DNA of 64,000 nucleotides, from assembly GCA_002700385.1 (NCBI GenBank), contig PADC01000008.1, forward strand, positions 40,485-104,484, read 5' to 3'. The translations under genes were made by a program, and so were the position numbers. The notes under the pieces were generated by a model, which had not been told where the DNA came from, ran no database searches, and worked only from the letters and a program-made list of their open reading frames with translations. Of this stretch, positions 19,031 to 28,038 are shown in pieces. Origin of the DNA: Cycloclasticus sp. Its GTDB lineage: Bacteria > Pseudomonadota > Gammaproteobacteria > Methylococcales > Cycloclasticaceae. Position 1 is the first letter of the stretch, and each line of letters begins with the position of its first letter.

Positions 19031-19249
19031 ATGAAATGGCTCAAAACATCTTATCTGTTCATTGCCGCATTAATTGTCGGTATGCTCAGTTTGTGCTGGC
19101 GCACCCTGCTATTTTTAATTGATCTAGTCGATGGCGGCGATGACGAAAATGATCACGCCCCAACCGACAACATTATTCATTACAACCATCGAAGCGGTGA
19201 GATTGATCCGGTAAAACGTGCTGACGGCCTTTACGACAATAAGTTATAG
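19031..19249 (+). CDS. Small single-pass membrane protein
   Basis: This 72-aa protein has one N-terminal hydrophobic segment (YLFIAALIVGMLSLCW plus TLLFLIDLV) and an acidic tail (DGGDDENDHAPTDN). It starts four bases after the previous gene ends, so the two are co-transcribed, and it is followed at once by a strong hairpin. I do not recognise a family; a small membrane partner of the exported protein upstream is the simplest reading. Confidence 0.5.
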   Translation: MKWLKTSYLFIAALIVGMLSLCWRTLLFLIDLVDGGDDENDHAPTDNIIHYNHRSGEIDPVKRADGLYDNKL

Positions 19250-19251
19250 AA

Positions 19252-19283
19252 AATGCCCGTAAAACCGAAGTTCTACGGGCATT
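19252..19283. terminator. Bidirectional terminator between convergent genes
   Basis: AATGCCCGTA (19252-19261) pairs with TACGGGCATT (19274-19283) around a 12-base loop. It lies between the 3' ends of a plus-strand and a minus-strand gene and has short T-runs on both sides (GGGTTT and TTTTC), so it should stop both. Confidence 0.85.
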
Positions 19284-19295
19284 GGGTTTGATCGA

Positions 19296-19787
19296 CTAAA
19301 GCAATCCTCGCTCAGCAAACGATTCCACTGTCTCATCACCTACTATAAAGTGATCCAGTACCCGGATATCTATCAATGACAAAGCCTCTTTCAGCCGTTG
19401 AGTGATATTTCTATCACTCTGACTGGGCTCAGCCACTCCAGATGGATGATTGTGAGCAAAAATCACTGCAGCAGCATTCACCTGCAAAGCGGCCTTGACC
19501 ACTTCACGGGGGTAAACACTGCAGCCATCAATGGTGCCCGCAAACATTTCCCGATACTCAATCAGCCTATGTTGGCTATCAACAAAAAGACAGATAAATA
19601 CTTCTCGCTGCTGCCCTGCGAGCTGTAAGCGCAGATAGTCGCGTACTTCATGCGGGGAACTAAACACCTGGTCACGGGTTTTCAATCGTGCATAGAGCAA
19701 GTGTTTGGCTTCAGCAATCAGTTGGTTTTCCTGCTCGAATGCCGTTTCGGCGGAATACATTTCATTCGAAGGCTTAACGGTTTTCAT
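19296..19787 (-). CDS. radC: RadC-like JAB-domain protein
   Basis: This 163-aa protein is made up almost wholly of the RadC JAB/MPN domain. AHNHPSG followed by SQSD gives the HxH...D metal triad of JAMM proteins, and the end [18 protein letters not shown] is typical. It is shorter than housekeeping RadC, which has an N-terminal helix-hairpin-helix region of about 60 more residues. Truncated RadC copies are standard in ICEs and plasmids, where their role is unsettled. ATG 19787 has GGGAG seven bases upstream. A 12-bp hairpin stands just in front of the gene. Confidence 0.87.
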   Translation of the reverse strand: MKTVKPSNEMYSAETAFEQENQLIAEAKHLLYARLKTRDQVFSSPHEVRDYLRLQLAGQQREVFICLFVDSQHRLIEYREMFAGTIDGCSVYPREVVKAALQVNAAAVIFAHNHPSGVAEPSQSDRNITQRLKEALSLIDIRVLDHFIVGDETVESFAERGLL

Positions 19788-19822
19788 AATGTGCTCCCAT
19801 AGGAATAGGGAACACACCAGGT

Positions 19823-19850
19823 CCTTATGGGAACGGTGGTTCCCATAAGG
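19823..19850 (-). promoter_or_regulatory. Perfect 12-bp hairpin in the radC leader
   Basis: CCTTATGGGAAC (19823-19834) and GTTCCCATAAGG (19839-19850) form a perfect stem with a 4-base loop, 36 bases upstream of the radC ATG. A similar hairpin stands at 55360-55387 in front of another ICE gene, with the shared core TTCCC-R-TA-R-GG. A leader control element is more likely than a terminator, since no T-run follows on the minus strand. Confidence 0.6.
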
Positions 19851-19900
19851 ATGAAATGGACAGCATATAAGCGTTAGATCAATACTGCCCTGGTGGCGTG

Positions 19901-20374
19901 TTATCCATTTGCAACTTGAGGTGCGCCCTCATGATCATCAAAAGTGCGTTGGTCTTCATAGACCAGTTCACCGTTAATTTTCATGGAGTGAATACGCGTC
20001 AAGAAGCCACCTATCGCAGCCCCCAATTCACCAGCACGTTCACCTTGTTTATAGATGAATGCTTTGGCACGAGGGTTAGCCATATTAAAGCGAATCAGCA
20101 CATTGGCATCCTCGGCTTCGATAGCTTCCCGGTGTTCTAACACAACACCGAGCAAGGTTTCAGACGAAATAACGAGATCATGATATTCATAATGCACGTT
20201 ATCCGCTGGCCCCTGGATAACCGATACTTGAGCTGCATAGCGCTCAGGTTTACCTTCAGCACCGAATTCACGAATGCTGTTCAGATAACCGATGCCATTG
20301 GCATACTCGTTGAAGTACCGATTGTTTTCTGCAGTAGCAGAGGAGGTTTTTGTATTTTCAGTTGGTTTACTCAT
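19901..20374 (-). CDS. STY4534/DUF3577 family ICE replication protein
   Basis: This is a 157-aa protein of the DUF3577 (STY4534) family, found in conjugative islands and annotated as an ICE replication protein; its OB-like strands suggest single-strand DNA binding. The visible signature is [17 protein letters not shown] at the N-terminus, then [36 protein letters not shown] and [20 protein letters not shown]. The start at 20374 is preceded by an AGGAG-like site. The leader upstream carries two hairpins (20422-20453 and 20534-20553) whose arrangement recurs at 55360-55489. Confidence 0.82.
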   Translation of the reverse strand: MSKPTENTKTSSATAENNRYFNEYANGIGYLNSIREFGAEGKPERYAAQVSVIQGPADNVHYEYHDLVISSETLLGVVLEHREAIEAEDANVLIRFNMANPRAKAFIYKQGERAGELGAAIGGFLTRIHSMKINGELVYEDQRTFDDHEGAPQVANG

Positions 20375-20421
20375 AGCAGTGCTCCTGATTCAATGAGTTG
20401 ATGCGATAAAAAGAGCCGCCG

Positions 20422-20453
20422 ACCCAATGGGGCAACAAGCTCCCAGGTTGGGT
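20422..20453 (-). promoter_or_regulatory. Leader hairpin A of the STY4534 gene
   Basis: ACCCAA (20422-20427) with GGG (20429-20431) pairs with CCC (20442-20444) and TTGGGT (20448-20453), an interrupted stem about 48 bases upstream of the start codon. It lies 81 bases from hairpin B, nearly the same distance as in the 55319 gene leader. Confidence 0.4.
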
Positions 20454-20533
20454 GAGTGAACAAACAGATCATTCAGTATTTCCGTAGAAATAACTGCATA
20501 CCACACCGAAGCGTTGATCCGGGTATGTAAGGT

Positions 20534-20553
20534 GCTATTGAGACAGCAATAGC
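20534..20553 (-). repeat. Short hairpin repeat B, copy 1 of 3
   Basis: GCTATTG-agacag-CAATAGC, a 7-bp stem with a 6-base loop. Further copies stand at 55470-55489 and 57184-57203. The stem is identical in all three and the loop varies slightly (agacag, agactg, aggatg). It lies about 160 bases upstream of the STY4534 gene. Confidence 0.75.
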
Positions 20554-20586
20554 GACTGTTGGTAACTGTTAGGCTGGCTGACAACA

Positions 20587-22143
20587 TCATTTACTTGCCC
20601 CTTTCTTCCCCTTAAAACGCCCTCCTAGTCTGGGATTAATACGCCCCGCCCCGGCTGTGCCACGGGTGATCGCCTGGGTAGCACCATCAAGCTGAGAGGC
20701 GGCTCGAATACCTGCCAAACCGAGATAAACGGATAGCAGTAACGGCAATACCAAATACAACCCACCAGTGAGAAAGTTAAGAATGATCCGCTTGAGCGTG
20801 AGGTCAGTGCTAAACAGCGTGGTCACGCTGCCGGGGTCGGGATAAAACGCCTGAATCAGGTTTTGATCCACCCACCAGGCAAAGAACCAAAGTACTGTCC
20901 AGAACTTCACTGTGAACAAAATCAATGCGCCAATAATCAACAAAGAAAACTTGTAGCGGCTGATTAAGATAAAGAACGGCAACAGCGCGTAGAGTCCCAT
21001 TAGGATCAGCGCTTGCACCATCGGTGCCGCTTCAAGGAATACGCGCAAATAGGCGGCAAAAGACACACTGGTCTTTCCAAGGCCGTAAGCAGCCAGACCT
21101 TGTTGCGCAGCATTCTGCACCGATACCATCACTCCAGGCTCCCCGACGCTGAAATCGACCAGATTCCCATAGGCAAAGTCGTAACCGCGAGTAGTCCAAC
21201 GCGGCGGAGAGTTGATCAATGCAATTTGTATAACCGCATCGCGACGTGGCGCAGGGTCCCACCCCGGTTCAGCGGCAGCAGAGAGTAAATCGAGATCACC
21301 TAGCTCATTAAGAATCGATTGTTGAATGCCTTGCCACCATTCTGTGCAGAATGGCTTTCCATAAACAGGGTTATTAGACGCATCCCACTCTACGTCCCTG
21401 AGGACCGACCAGGGGTATCCTTCCCTGACGGTATCAGCACGGATGCTATCGTAATATCCCGGTATTTCCTGATACACATGCGAGCCAATCCAATCAGGGT
21501 CACTCTCCCCATAACGGTTCAACAATGCAGTGATTGCAACGGTACTGGGCCGTTCGGCCAGGTATTTTGATCGCGCCTCAACGAAACAGTCTCGAAAGAA
21601 ATCGTTGATCTCATGTTGCAAATTAGGGTCTTGAATGGATGCATCGCGCAATTCATCGACATACCCCCGAAAATTCAGCGTGGGCGGTACATCTTCCATC
21701 ACTGCGCGGTTAAAACCCGAACTAAAACTCATCACCGCATACCAGAACACGGGCACATTCACTGTCACCGGTGCGGCATTAAACGAAATGCCTCCCCCAT
21801 AGGTAGTACGTGAGTTATTGACCGTGGCCACTGGCTGCGCAGGCGTCCCAATGACTGCGCGTGGCGTAAACGACAAATCGACAGCATTCAGCGGCGTCGC
21901 CGGCACGGCTGCAATCAGAATCACGAAGAAAGCCACAAAGAATTCCACCTCGACAATACGTAATGTGGTATTGCCCGCTTCTTCGGCATCTTCACCCGCA
22001 TACGAGCGAATAATAGTATCGAGAAGAATACCCAGAAACGGCAGAAACACGATGCCGGTAGCCACCAGCACGTCCCAAATGCTGTTATAAAACAGCCAGC
22101 CAAATAACGTGGTGTAGAGTTCTAGCGTACTATCAACAGCCAT
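20587..22143 (-). CDS. traG: TraG N-terminal-like conjugation membrane protein
   Basis: This is a 518-aa inner-membrane protein of the mating apparatus, like the N-terminal domain of TraG, which in F stabilises mating pairs. Hydrophobic segments stand near residues 10-45 (WDVLVATGIVFLPFLGILLD), 70-85, 375-440 (MVQALILMGLYALLPFFILI) and 470-490, with a large periplasmic part between them. The C-terminus is basic (RLGGRFKGKKGASK). It is the last gene of the TIGR03757-56-55 run on the minus strand, the usual place for this component in G-type ICE systems. The periplasmic C-terminal domain of F TraG is absent. Confidence 0.8.
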   Translation of the reverse strand: MAVDSTLELYTTLFGWLFYNSIWDVLVATGIVFLPFLGILLDTIIRSYAGEDAEEAGNTTLRIVEVEFFVAFFVILIAAVPATPLNAVDLSFTPRAVIGTPAQPVATVNNSRTTYGGGISFNAAPVTVNVPVFWYAVMSFSSGFNRAVMEDVPPTLNFRGYVDELRDASIQDPNLQHEINDFFRDCFVEARSKYLAERPSTVAITALLNRYGESDPDWIGSHVYQEIPGYYDSIRADTVREGYPWSVLRDVEWDASNNPVYGKPFCTEWWQGIQQSILNELGDLDLLSAAAEPGWDPAPRRDAVIQIALINSPPRWTTRGYDFAYGNLVDFSVGEPGVMVSVQNAAQQGLAAYGLGKTSVSFAAYLRVFLEAAPMVQALILMGLYALLPFFILISRYKFSLLIIGALILFTVKFWTVLWFFAWWVDQNLIQAFYPDPGSVTTLFSTDLTLKRIILNFLTGGLYLVLPLLLSVYLGLAGIRAASQLDGATQAITRGTAGAGRINPRLGGRFKGKKGASK

Positions 22144-22147
22144 ACCG

Positions 22148-22492
22148 TTAAGCCACCCAGCCGAGCAAAACCGCTAAAGGATTCTGAGCAATCAAACATT
22201 CATAAAGGATGATCAAAATAACTAATGGGCGACGGCTTGCTGAGGATGAAGAGTCATGCCAACGATGACGGGTAAGTTGGCAGACAAGCCGAGGCCAAAA
22301 CACCACCAGCAAACTATAGATACCAGCGCGCCACCAACCCAACGGCAAGTTCGCGACCAGTGAACCTATCGCCTGAGGAGGCTGCGAACTCCCCCAGATA
22401 CTGACCGCGACTCCTACTATGAGTAGTAATACCAACGCAGCGGAGGTATACCCCCAAAGCAAGAACTGTCTCTTTAAAGCGGCAAATTTCAT
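22148..22492 (-). CDS. Small ICE membrane protein between traG-like and TIGR03755 genes
   Basis: This 114-aa protein has two or three hydrophobic segments (YTSAALVLLLIVGVAVSIWG, WRAGIYSLLVVFWPRLV and LVILIILYECLIAQNPLAVL) with a basic, Ser-rich loop between. It matches the small hypothetical protein seen at this position in related ICEs. It starts at ATG 22492, preceded by GAGAAGAG, 11 bases after the TIGR03755 stop and ends 5 bases before the traG-like start. A structural role in the mating channel is inferred from synteny. Confidence 0.65.
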   Translation of the reverse strand: MKFAALKRQFLLWGYTSAALVLLLIVGVAVSIWGSSQPPQAIGSLVANLPLGWWRAGIYSLLVVFWPRLVCQLTRHRWHDSSSSASRRPLVILIILYECLIAQNPLAVLLGWVA

Positions 22493-22502
22493 TGCTCTTC
22501 TC

Positions 22503-23810
22503 TCATTGTTCAACACCACCATTTTTCAGAGGACGAGGATCAGTCGGTACTGTGGCAGGCGTATTCACAGACGATTGGCGGATCGCATTGTCCCGCAGCA
22601 ATAGCTCTACAACGGTCGAAGTGACAAATTTATCGCGGGCATCTTTCTCGAAAATCACATTACTGATTTCACTTTCCAGCTCATCCAGCGCCTGGATTAC
22701 CTCTTGCTGCGCGATCTCATTCGCTGCGACATAGCCCTCCTTGCGACCAGCCAATAGCAAGCGTCGAATGATCATCGCCTCCTCCATGATCCTCGCTTCG
22801 GCAATCTCCTGGCTGAGCTTATTAATCACAATTGATATTTCGTCGGGAGACTGATTTCGAATCGCCAGAATGACTTGCAGCGTCACCGCAATACCCGGTG
22901 CTTCGACTTGCTCCAGGTTTGCCCGTGTAGGTGGTGTTGAACCTGAAACCAGATCCACTAGAAGCTGCACAATATCTTCTGTGGTTTCCTCAATATAGGG
23001 AATCAATCCTTTTCCAGGCCTTGTCCCTTTGGTACAGCTGTCGCAGAGGCCTACCTCAATCTCGCCCAGTACATTATTGATCCATCGATCAACTGCGTTA
23101 GGACCGGCAAAATGCTGAGCAAGGGGTGCGCTATTAGGTAAGTTACTACTTGATTCTGGAGGCCGTTGCGACAATATATTCAATCCAGCTTTGGCAACAT
23201 CTGACAGCACGCGGATCGGAGGTTGGTTAACACCACCAGCCCTCAGCCCCCCCACCCATTCAATCCCCTCGTTAGGCGCATCTTCGGCATCATCGACCGC
23301 ATCGTGGATATTGGCTCCACCAATTCCCACCGAACGCTTCCAGGAATCGCCCCAACTGACTGTAATCCACTCATCAAAGGGGTTTGTGTTATTGGCGATC
23401 TCGTACTGGATACGCTCACAGCTTTTAGTGGCCAGCGAAAAGGATTCGTTGGCGCGCAATAAGGCGTTTTGAAACAGGTCATACAGGCCAGGATTTGCCT
23501 TTTGAAGAATATAACCAGGCAAATTTGCTATCGCGGCTGTGGCTGCCAATTCAATGGCATTAACAGCGTTATCGACACCGTTTCTCAAATTGTCCAATGA
23601 GCTTTCGATAGCCACCATTGGATCAAAACCGCTGCAACTGAGTGCAGAGGCTTGTCCGCTTAGTGATAAATCAATCGTAGTGATATTGAGGCTGGGGGGA
23701 ATTGAAATATCCCGCCCCCCACCAATCTTGTAATAGAACAGGCTATCGTCGCTTGGCGCTTCTGCGGCAATGAGCGGATAACAGGTTATAAAACTAACAA
23801 TCAAGATCAT
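22503..23810 (-). CDS. Integrating conjugative element protein, TIGR03755 (PFL_4711) family
   Basis: This is a 435-aa exported protein with a short signal peptide (ILIVSFITCYPLIAAEAP). It is a TraH-like component that helps assemble the pilus and is required for mating in related systems. Family features are the KIGGGRDISIPPSL start, a CERIQYEIANNTNP segment followed by WGDSWKR, and a CDSCTKGTRPGKGL Cys pair. The C-terminal half is helical and ends in a polar tail. It is the third in the run TIGR03757-TIGR03756-TIGR03755, the standard order. Confidence 0.85.
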   Translation of the reverse strand: MILIVSFITCYPLIAAEAPSDDSLFYYKIGGGRDISIPPSLNITTIDLSLSGQASALSCSGFDPMVAIESSLDNLRNGVDNAVNAIELAATAAIANLPGYILQKANPGLYDLFQNALLRANESFSLATKSCERIQYEIANNTNPFDEWITVSWGDSWKRSVGIGGANIHDAVDDAEDAPNEGIEWVGGLRAGGVNQPPIRVLSDVAKAGLNILSQRPPESSSNLPNSAPLAQHFAGPNAVDRWINNVLGEIEVGLCDSCTKGTRPGKGLIPYIEETTEDIVQLLVDLVSGSTPPTRANLEQVEAPGIAVTLQVILAIRNQSPDEISIVINKLSQEIAEARIMEEAMIIRRLLLAGRKEGYVAANEIAQQEVIQALDELESEISNVIFEKDARDKFVTSTVVELLLRDNAIRQSSVNTPATVPTDPRPLKNGGVEQ

Positions 23811-23847
23811 TACCCGCCAACAAAACCGGGGGCCGCATATTCAAAAA

Positions 23848-24864
23848 TCATAAGAAAATCCTCACCGGAACAGTGAATAAGTAAGCACCTTTTGCCTCAC
23901 AGCACTCGTAGGGACGCCACAAGGTAAACGCGTATCGGTTATCTTCAGAATGACGCCCCTGGGACCACGAAGTACTCAACACATCGTTTTCACCAAAGGC
24001 ATAACATTGCTCATCGACTTCAGGTGCCAGCATTTGCCATACCCCCGTATCCGGATCGTTCTCAACCAATTCACCGGGCAACCAGGTACGGTTATAGCCA
24101 TTGCCATCAAGTGCGTTATAAATATGAGGTTGGCGGGTTTGGGTAACGATATTGCCAGCCCGCTGTGCAACCACCGCAGCCGCCTTGGCATCATCCTTTT
24201 GATTGATAAATCCTGTACGCGGCCAAACCGGCCCCCATTGTTGCTGGATTCCATCGCCCACGACACGCCGACCGGGTAGCAGGTTTTGCAAATACAACAT
24301 CTCGGGCAAACCAAGACGCCAGGTCAATGCATCCAGAGAAGAGAGCAGGTAGGGATTAAAAGACTCGGCTTCGGACGGGCAGTAATACCCTGTGTTGCCA
24401 ATAAAGTCAGAAACTGAGGAAAAAGGGTGGCCGATTGCGGTTACTTCTTTAAATCGCAGACTCTGATCCGTCGCCGGATTCCCACCCTCGGTTCGATGCC
24501 CTCCTCCCACGAAGGCACCGTGAAAGGTACTGACGATCCCGCTGACTATTCCTGAATCTAACGAGCCAAATATGGATTCCATCTCCTGCCATGGGTTATC
24601 GCCGGGCTCGTCGTAGACACTCACCACCAGATCCGGATTGTAGTGTGCGACTCGGATGCTGGTCTCGATAGAACATTCATAAATACTGCAACGCAGCCAG
24701 ACACAGACGCCAGTAATGCAATAGTTCAAGCAGGAACGATCCAGCGTAATTGCTCCAACAATATCCGCAGTTGTTATCGTCGTCGGTTCTGCCTCAAAGG
24801 CCTGTAGTTTGTATCCTTGCAACAGCACAAATAGCATGACTACTTGAATAACTTTATTCATCAA
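23848..24864 (-). CDS. Integrating conjugative element protein, TIGR03756 (TraU-like)
   Basis: This is a 338-aa exported protein of the TraU type, with a signal peptide (VVMLFVLLQGYKLQAF) and a Cys-rich N-terminus (CLNYCITGVCVWLRCSIYEC) expected to form several disulfides in the periplasm. The C-terminus has RPYECCEAKGAYL. TraU is needed for DNA transfer rather than pilus assembly in F. It overlaps the stop of the TIGR03757 gene by four bases (ATGA), implying translational coupling. All expected Cys are present. Confidence 0.87.
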   Translation of the reverse strand: MMNKVIQVVMLFVLLQGYKLQAFEAEPTTITTADIVGAITLDRSCLNYCITGVCVWLRCSIYECSIETSIRVAHYNPDLVVSVYDEPGDNPWQEMESIFGSLDSGIVSGIVSTFHGAFVGGGHRTEGGNPATDQSLRFKEVTAIGHPFSSVSDFIGNTGYYCPSEAESFNPYLLSSLDALTWRLGLPEMLYLQNLLPGRRVVGDGIQQQWGPVWPRTGFINQKDDAKAAAVVAQRAGNIVTQTRQPHIYNALDGNGYNRTWLPGELVENDPDTGVWQMLAPEVDEQCYAFGENDVLSTSWSQGRHSEDNRYAFTLWRPYECCEAKGAYLFTVPVRIFL

Positions 24865-25340
24865 TTACCCCCTCCATTTTTATCTTTAAGCCACTGACGA
24901 TGCCGATTGATGGCTAGAGAGAGATCGGTCATTCCATAGATCACCTCTCGCTTATCGAAAATAATTACTGGATAACGGTCAAGGCCATACGCCATCATAG
25001 TGCCCAGAGGAAGATAAGCAGTGCGTAATTCGTCTTCCAATTTTGAACGTCCTATTTCAGCAATTTTCTGCTGAACCAAGGCGCGCGCCAACGTTTCATC
25101 ATTGGGCAGCCCTTCGCTCAATTGATCCTGGATAGACTGGACTGCATCAAGACTTAAGATGGTAATTTCTGGGTTGTTTTTGGAAGGGCTCGCACTCTTC
25201 CAATTGACTGACTGAATGGGCCGCTGATTAGAGGTGATTGCAACAATTGATTGTGGCAAAGCGTCAGCGCCAGCTTCTAATATGCTCAGTGCCGCGAATA
25301 CGATTGCAGCAGATACAACAAAAATCTTCAGTTTCGACAC
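24861..25340 (-). CDS. Integrating conjugative element protein, TIGR03757
   Basis: This is a 159-aa exported protein with a signal peptide (IFVVSAAIVFAALSILEA). Its C-terminal half, AYLPLGTMMAYGLDRYPVIIFDKREVI, resembles the TraW/TrbC-type domain, and YPVIIFD is the family hallmark. In related ICEs it heads the TIGR03757-56-55 operon, as here. The next ICE gene upstream, traC, is 10.7 kb away because the metal cargo has entered between them, so this gene must now be read from a promoter in 25341-25560 or from the cargo boundary. Confidence 0.85.
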   Translation of the reverse strand: MSKLKIFVVSAAIVFAALSILEAGADALPQSIVAITSNQRPIQSVNWKSASPSKNNPEITILSLDAVQSIQDQLSEGLPNDETLARALVQQKIAEIGRSKLEDELRTAYLPLGTMMAYGLDRYPVIIFDKREVIYGMTDLSLAINRHRQWLKDKNGGGN

Positions 25341-25562
25341 GCTCTAATCTCACACATAGGCTCAGTTGGCTCTATGGTTAATCAGCAGACGAAATAGAGC
25401 GATAGAAAAGCTTTCATGCTGAAAAGTAAGATATTTGGAGACTTAGTGGTGCTTTTCCGGGAATTAGATCAGGAAGCCGTCCAATGAGTACCACCTCGAC
25501 AAATGACCGGCGGGAATAACTACGCCAAGTATCGTAACTATGAATATCGAATACAACTCAGC

Positions 25563-25593
25563 TTGACTCTATAGCTACTATAGACATTACAAT
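25563..25593 (+). promoter_or_regulatory. PbrR-type promoter/operator of pbrT
   Basis: TTGACT (25563-25568) and TACAAT (25588-25593) are 19 bases apart, the spacing of MerR-family targets. The spacer has CTATAG-cta-CTATAG, matching the published PbrR operator style (TTGACTCTATAG...). It is nearly identical to the site at 28039-28069. Confidence 0.88.
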
Positions 25594-25629
25594 TGCGAAT
25601 AATTATCAGTTAGCCCAAGGAAAACCCAT

Positions 25630-27591
25630 ATGCCGCCGCTTGTAATGACCCTTTCATCTGAACGAAAGCATTCTATTAGGCGTATTTATGCGTTTTGCCT
25701 TTTATTTGTGTTCGTATCTTGGTCAATCGTGGGCCTTGCCGCATCCGAAGATCACCTGGTGGAACTACGGCAGATTGCACAACTAGCAGAATATATCGGT
25801 GTTGATTACTCCGAAGCTGTCAACGACGGTCAGATAACTGACAACGGTGAGTATCAGGAGATGCTGGAGTTCTCCAGCCTAATTACTACGAAAATCTCGC
25901 GTGTAGCTGAATCTTTTAGCAAGCTCCAACCTATTGTCCACCAAGCAAAGTCGCTTCAATCATCTATCCAGAACAAACAAAGCATCAATACCGTGCGAGT
26001 GTTAACCGCTGAATTGAGGTATTCAGTACTGACACTGGCACCACAATCATCTCTGCCCACTGCGCTAATGGCGATAGCTAAAAGGCAACAGATGTATGAA
26101 AACAACTGTGCTAGCTGCCACGGTGTAACCGGACAGGGAGATGGAATTGCAGCTGCAAATTTAGAGCCATCCCCTACTGATTTCACTGACAAAGAACGCG
26201 CATTAAACCGATCCATCCTCGGCCTATATGATGCGATTGCCAACGGTATCGACGGCACGGCTATGCCTGCTTTTGCTCAATTAACCGACCAACAGAAGTG
26301 GTCGCTGGCGTTCTATGTGGGTAGCCTTGCTTTCCAGCCATCTGAGCAACTTCCCGCTCAAGCCGACCCCGCCATTTCTCTGCACCAGCTTGTAAACTAT
26401 AGTCCCTCGTTGTTAGCCAAAGAGCTGCCCGACAAGCACACAAATGTCATTGAACAACTTCGAGCCAACCCAAACCCATTGTTTGTCGCAAAGAGTACAC
26501 CATTAACTGTCACCCGAGAACGGCTTAAAGCAGCGCAATCTGCGTACCACATGGGCGAATATGATCGGGCACACAATCTCACTGTTAGCGCTTATCTGGA
26601 TGGTTTTGAATTAGTTGAAAACAACCTGGATGCAAGAAATCAAGCATTGCGGAAAAGTATTGAAACCACCTTGATTAAACTTCGTCATGCTATCAGCCAG
26701 CCACAAAATGACCCCGAATTGGACAGCGTGATGTCCAATGCATTCAATCAATTGGATCAAGCCGAACGGCTTTTAACTGAATCGGCCCTATCGAATGGAA
26801 CGCTTTTTTCAGCGAGTTTGGTGATTCTGCTACGCGAAGGCTTGGAAGCGCTGTTAGTCATTATTGCGTTAACGACAGTGCTGATACGAACGCAACGCCG
26901 GGATGCACTAAAGTATGTGCATGCTGGGTGGATTTCCGCGCTATTCGCTGGTGGTGCCACATGGCTGGTAGCCCAAACACTAATCAGTATAAGCGGTGCC
27001 AGTAGGGAAGTAATGGAGGGTGTCGCCGCGATGTTAGCCGCGGTGGTGTTATTTTATGTCGGCATCTGGATGCATGACAAAACTCATGCTGAGCAATGGC
27101 AAGCCTATATCCAGCAACATATTAACACCAAACTTAAGTCTGGAACCCTCTGGGGATTAACCGCCCTTGCATTTATCGCAGTGTACCGCGAAGTATTTGA
27201 AACGGTTCTCTTTTACCAATCGCTGCTGACACAATCTGTTGATGCTCAATTGTCTTATGTCGCAGGGGGGTTCTTTCTCGGCACAATTATACTCTTCGTG
27301 TTGGCGTGGGTATTGATCAAGTATTCAATCAAGCTCCCCATAGCTCGCTTCTTCGCGACAACCACCTATTTATTATTGACCCTCTCGTTCGTACTAATGG
27401 GCAAGGCTGTATCAGCTCTTCAAGAAGCTGCTTTTATCGATATTTCACCATTGCCGGTTAGTTTTTCAATTGAATGGATTGGCGTTAATTCAACATGGCA
27501 GGGAGTATTGTCCCAGGCACTGATACTACTCGCTTTCGCTGTGGTCATACTACGGTCGAAAGTTAGGAGGAATTCGATACGGCAGGCATAG
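25630..27591 (+). CDS. pbrT: PbrT: lead uptake/FTR1-family permease with cytochrome c domain
   Basis: This 653-aa protein has a signal/anchor helix, then a periplasmic helical region and a c-type cytochrome domain with the haem motif CASCH (160-164) and a distal Met (GTAMPAFAQL). The C-terminal half is a seven-helix FTR1 iron-permease domain with both RExxE motifs (REGLE and REVFE). The same domain order is found in PbrT of lead-resistance operons, which takes up Pb(II). The PbrR-type operator directly upstream supports that role. Iron or another divalent metal remains possible. A divergent gene run (TIGR03757) lies to the left. Confidence 0.88.
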   Translation: MPPLVMTLSSERKHSIRRIYAFCLLFVFVSWSIVGLAASEDHLVELRQIAQLAEYIGVDYSEAVNDGQITDNGEYQEMLEFSSLITTKISRVAESFSKLQPIVHQAKSLQSSIQNKQSINTVRVLTAELRYSVLTLAPQSSLPTALMAIAKRQQMYENNCASCHGVTGQGDGIAAANLEPSPTDFTDKERALNRSILGLYDAIANGIDGTAMPAFAQLTDQQKWSLAFYVGSLAFQPSEQLPAQADPAISLHQLVNYSPSLLAKELPDKHTNVIEQLRANPNPLFVAKSTPLTVTRERLKAAQSAYHMGEYDRAHNLTVSAYLDGFELVENNLDARNQALRKSIETTLIKLRHAISQPQNDPELDSVMSNAFNQLDQAERLLTESALSNGTLFSASLVILLREGLEALLVIIALTTVLIRTQRRDALKYVHAGWISALFAGGATWLVAQTLISISGASREVMEGVAAMLAAVVLFYVGIWMHDKTHAEQWQAYIQQHINTKLKSGTLWGLTALAFIAVYREVFETVLFYQSLLTQSVDAQLSYVAGGFFLGTIILFVLAWVLIKYSIKLPIARFFATTTYLLLTLSFVLMGKAVSALQEAAFIDISPLPVSFSIEWIGVNSTWQGVLSQALILLAFAVVILRSKVRRNSIRQA

Positions 27592-27614
27592 CGTCCAATA
27601 ACAAGGAATAGGCT

Positions 27615-28022
27615 TCACGGATTCTCCAGTTGCTTTGCCGACAAGTTTCTCAAAATACCGCACTCCTCGACAGTGCGGTTAGTTGAGCAGCTATCCCGTA
27701 GCGATGTTAGATGTCGCCGAAGCCCTTCCAGTTCCTTCATACGTTGCTCCACTTGCTCAATATGATTATCAATCATCTTGTTCACATCATCACAATGCAT
27801 ACCAGGCGATTGGTTTAATTCAATCAACTGACGAACCTCTGATAAAGCAAGGTCAAGGCTACGGCAATTTTTAATAAACATAAGTTGTCCAACAGCCGAC
27901 TGGTCATACAGACGAAAATTCCCTTCACTGCGCCTTTTCGATGCAAGCAGTTTCTCTTTTTCGTAATAGCGTATTGTCTGCACGGAGCATCCGGTCAATT
28001 TGGCTAGCTCACCAATTTTCAT
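27615..28022 (-). CDS. pbrR: PbrR/CadR-type MerR regulator (Pb/Cd/Zn)
   Basis: This is a 135-aa MerR-family regulator. The N-terminal helix-turn-helix is MKIGELAKLTGCSVQTIRYY and the wing is EGNFRLYDQS. Three Cys in the positions that bind Pb(II)/Cd(II) in PbrR are visible: MHCDD, DSCST and EECGIL. Its gene is divergent from the CDF gene, and the shared intergenic region holds the perfect operator at 28042-28062. The same operator precedes pbrT, so one regulator serves two promoters. Discrimination between Pb and Cd/Zn cannot be read from sequence. Confidence 0.9.
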   Translation of the reverse strand: MKIGELAKLTGCSVQTIRYYEKEKLLASKRRSEGNFRLYDQSAVGQLMFIKNCRSLDLALSEVRQLIELNQSPGMHCDDVNKMIDNHIEQVEQRMKELEGLRRHLTSLRDSCSTNRTVEECGILRNLSAKQLENP

Positions 28023-28038
28023 CCTTCTTCCTCAAAGC

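Noticed and set aside
20390-20590. Open frame of 66 codons between STY4534 and the traG-like gene
   Set aside because: It covers both leader hairpins, has no recognisable domain and no ribosome site; treated as leader DNA.
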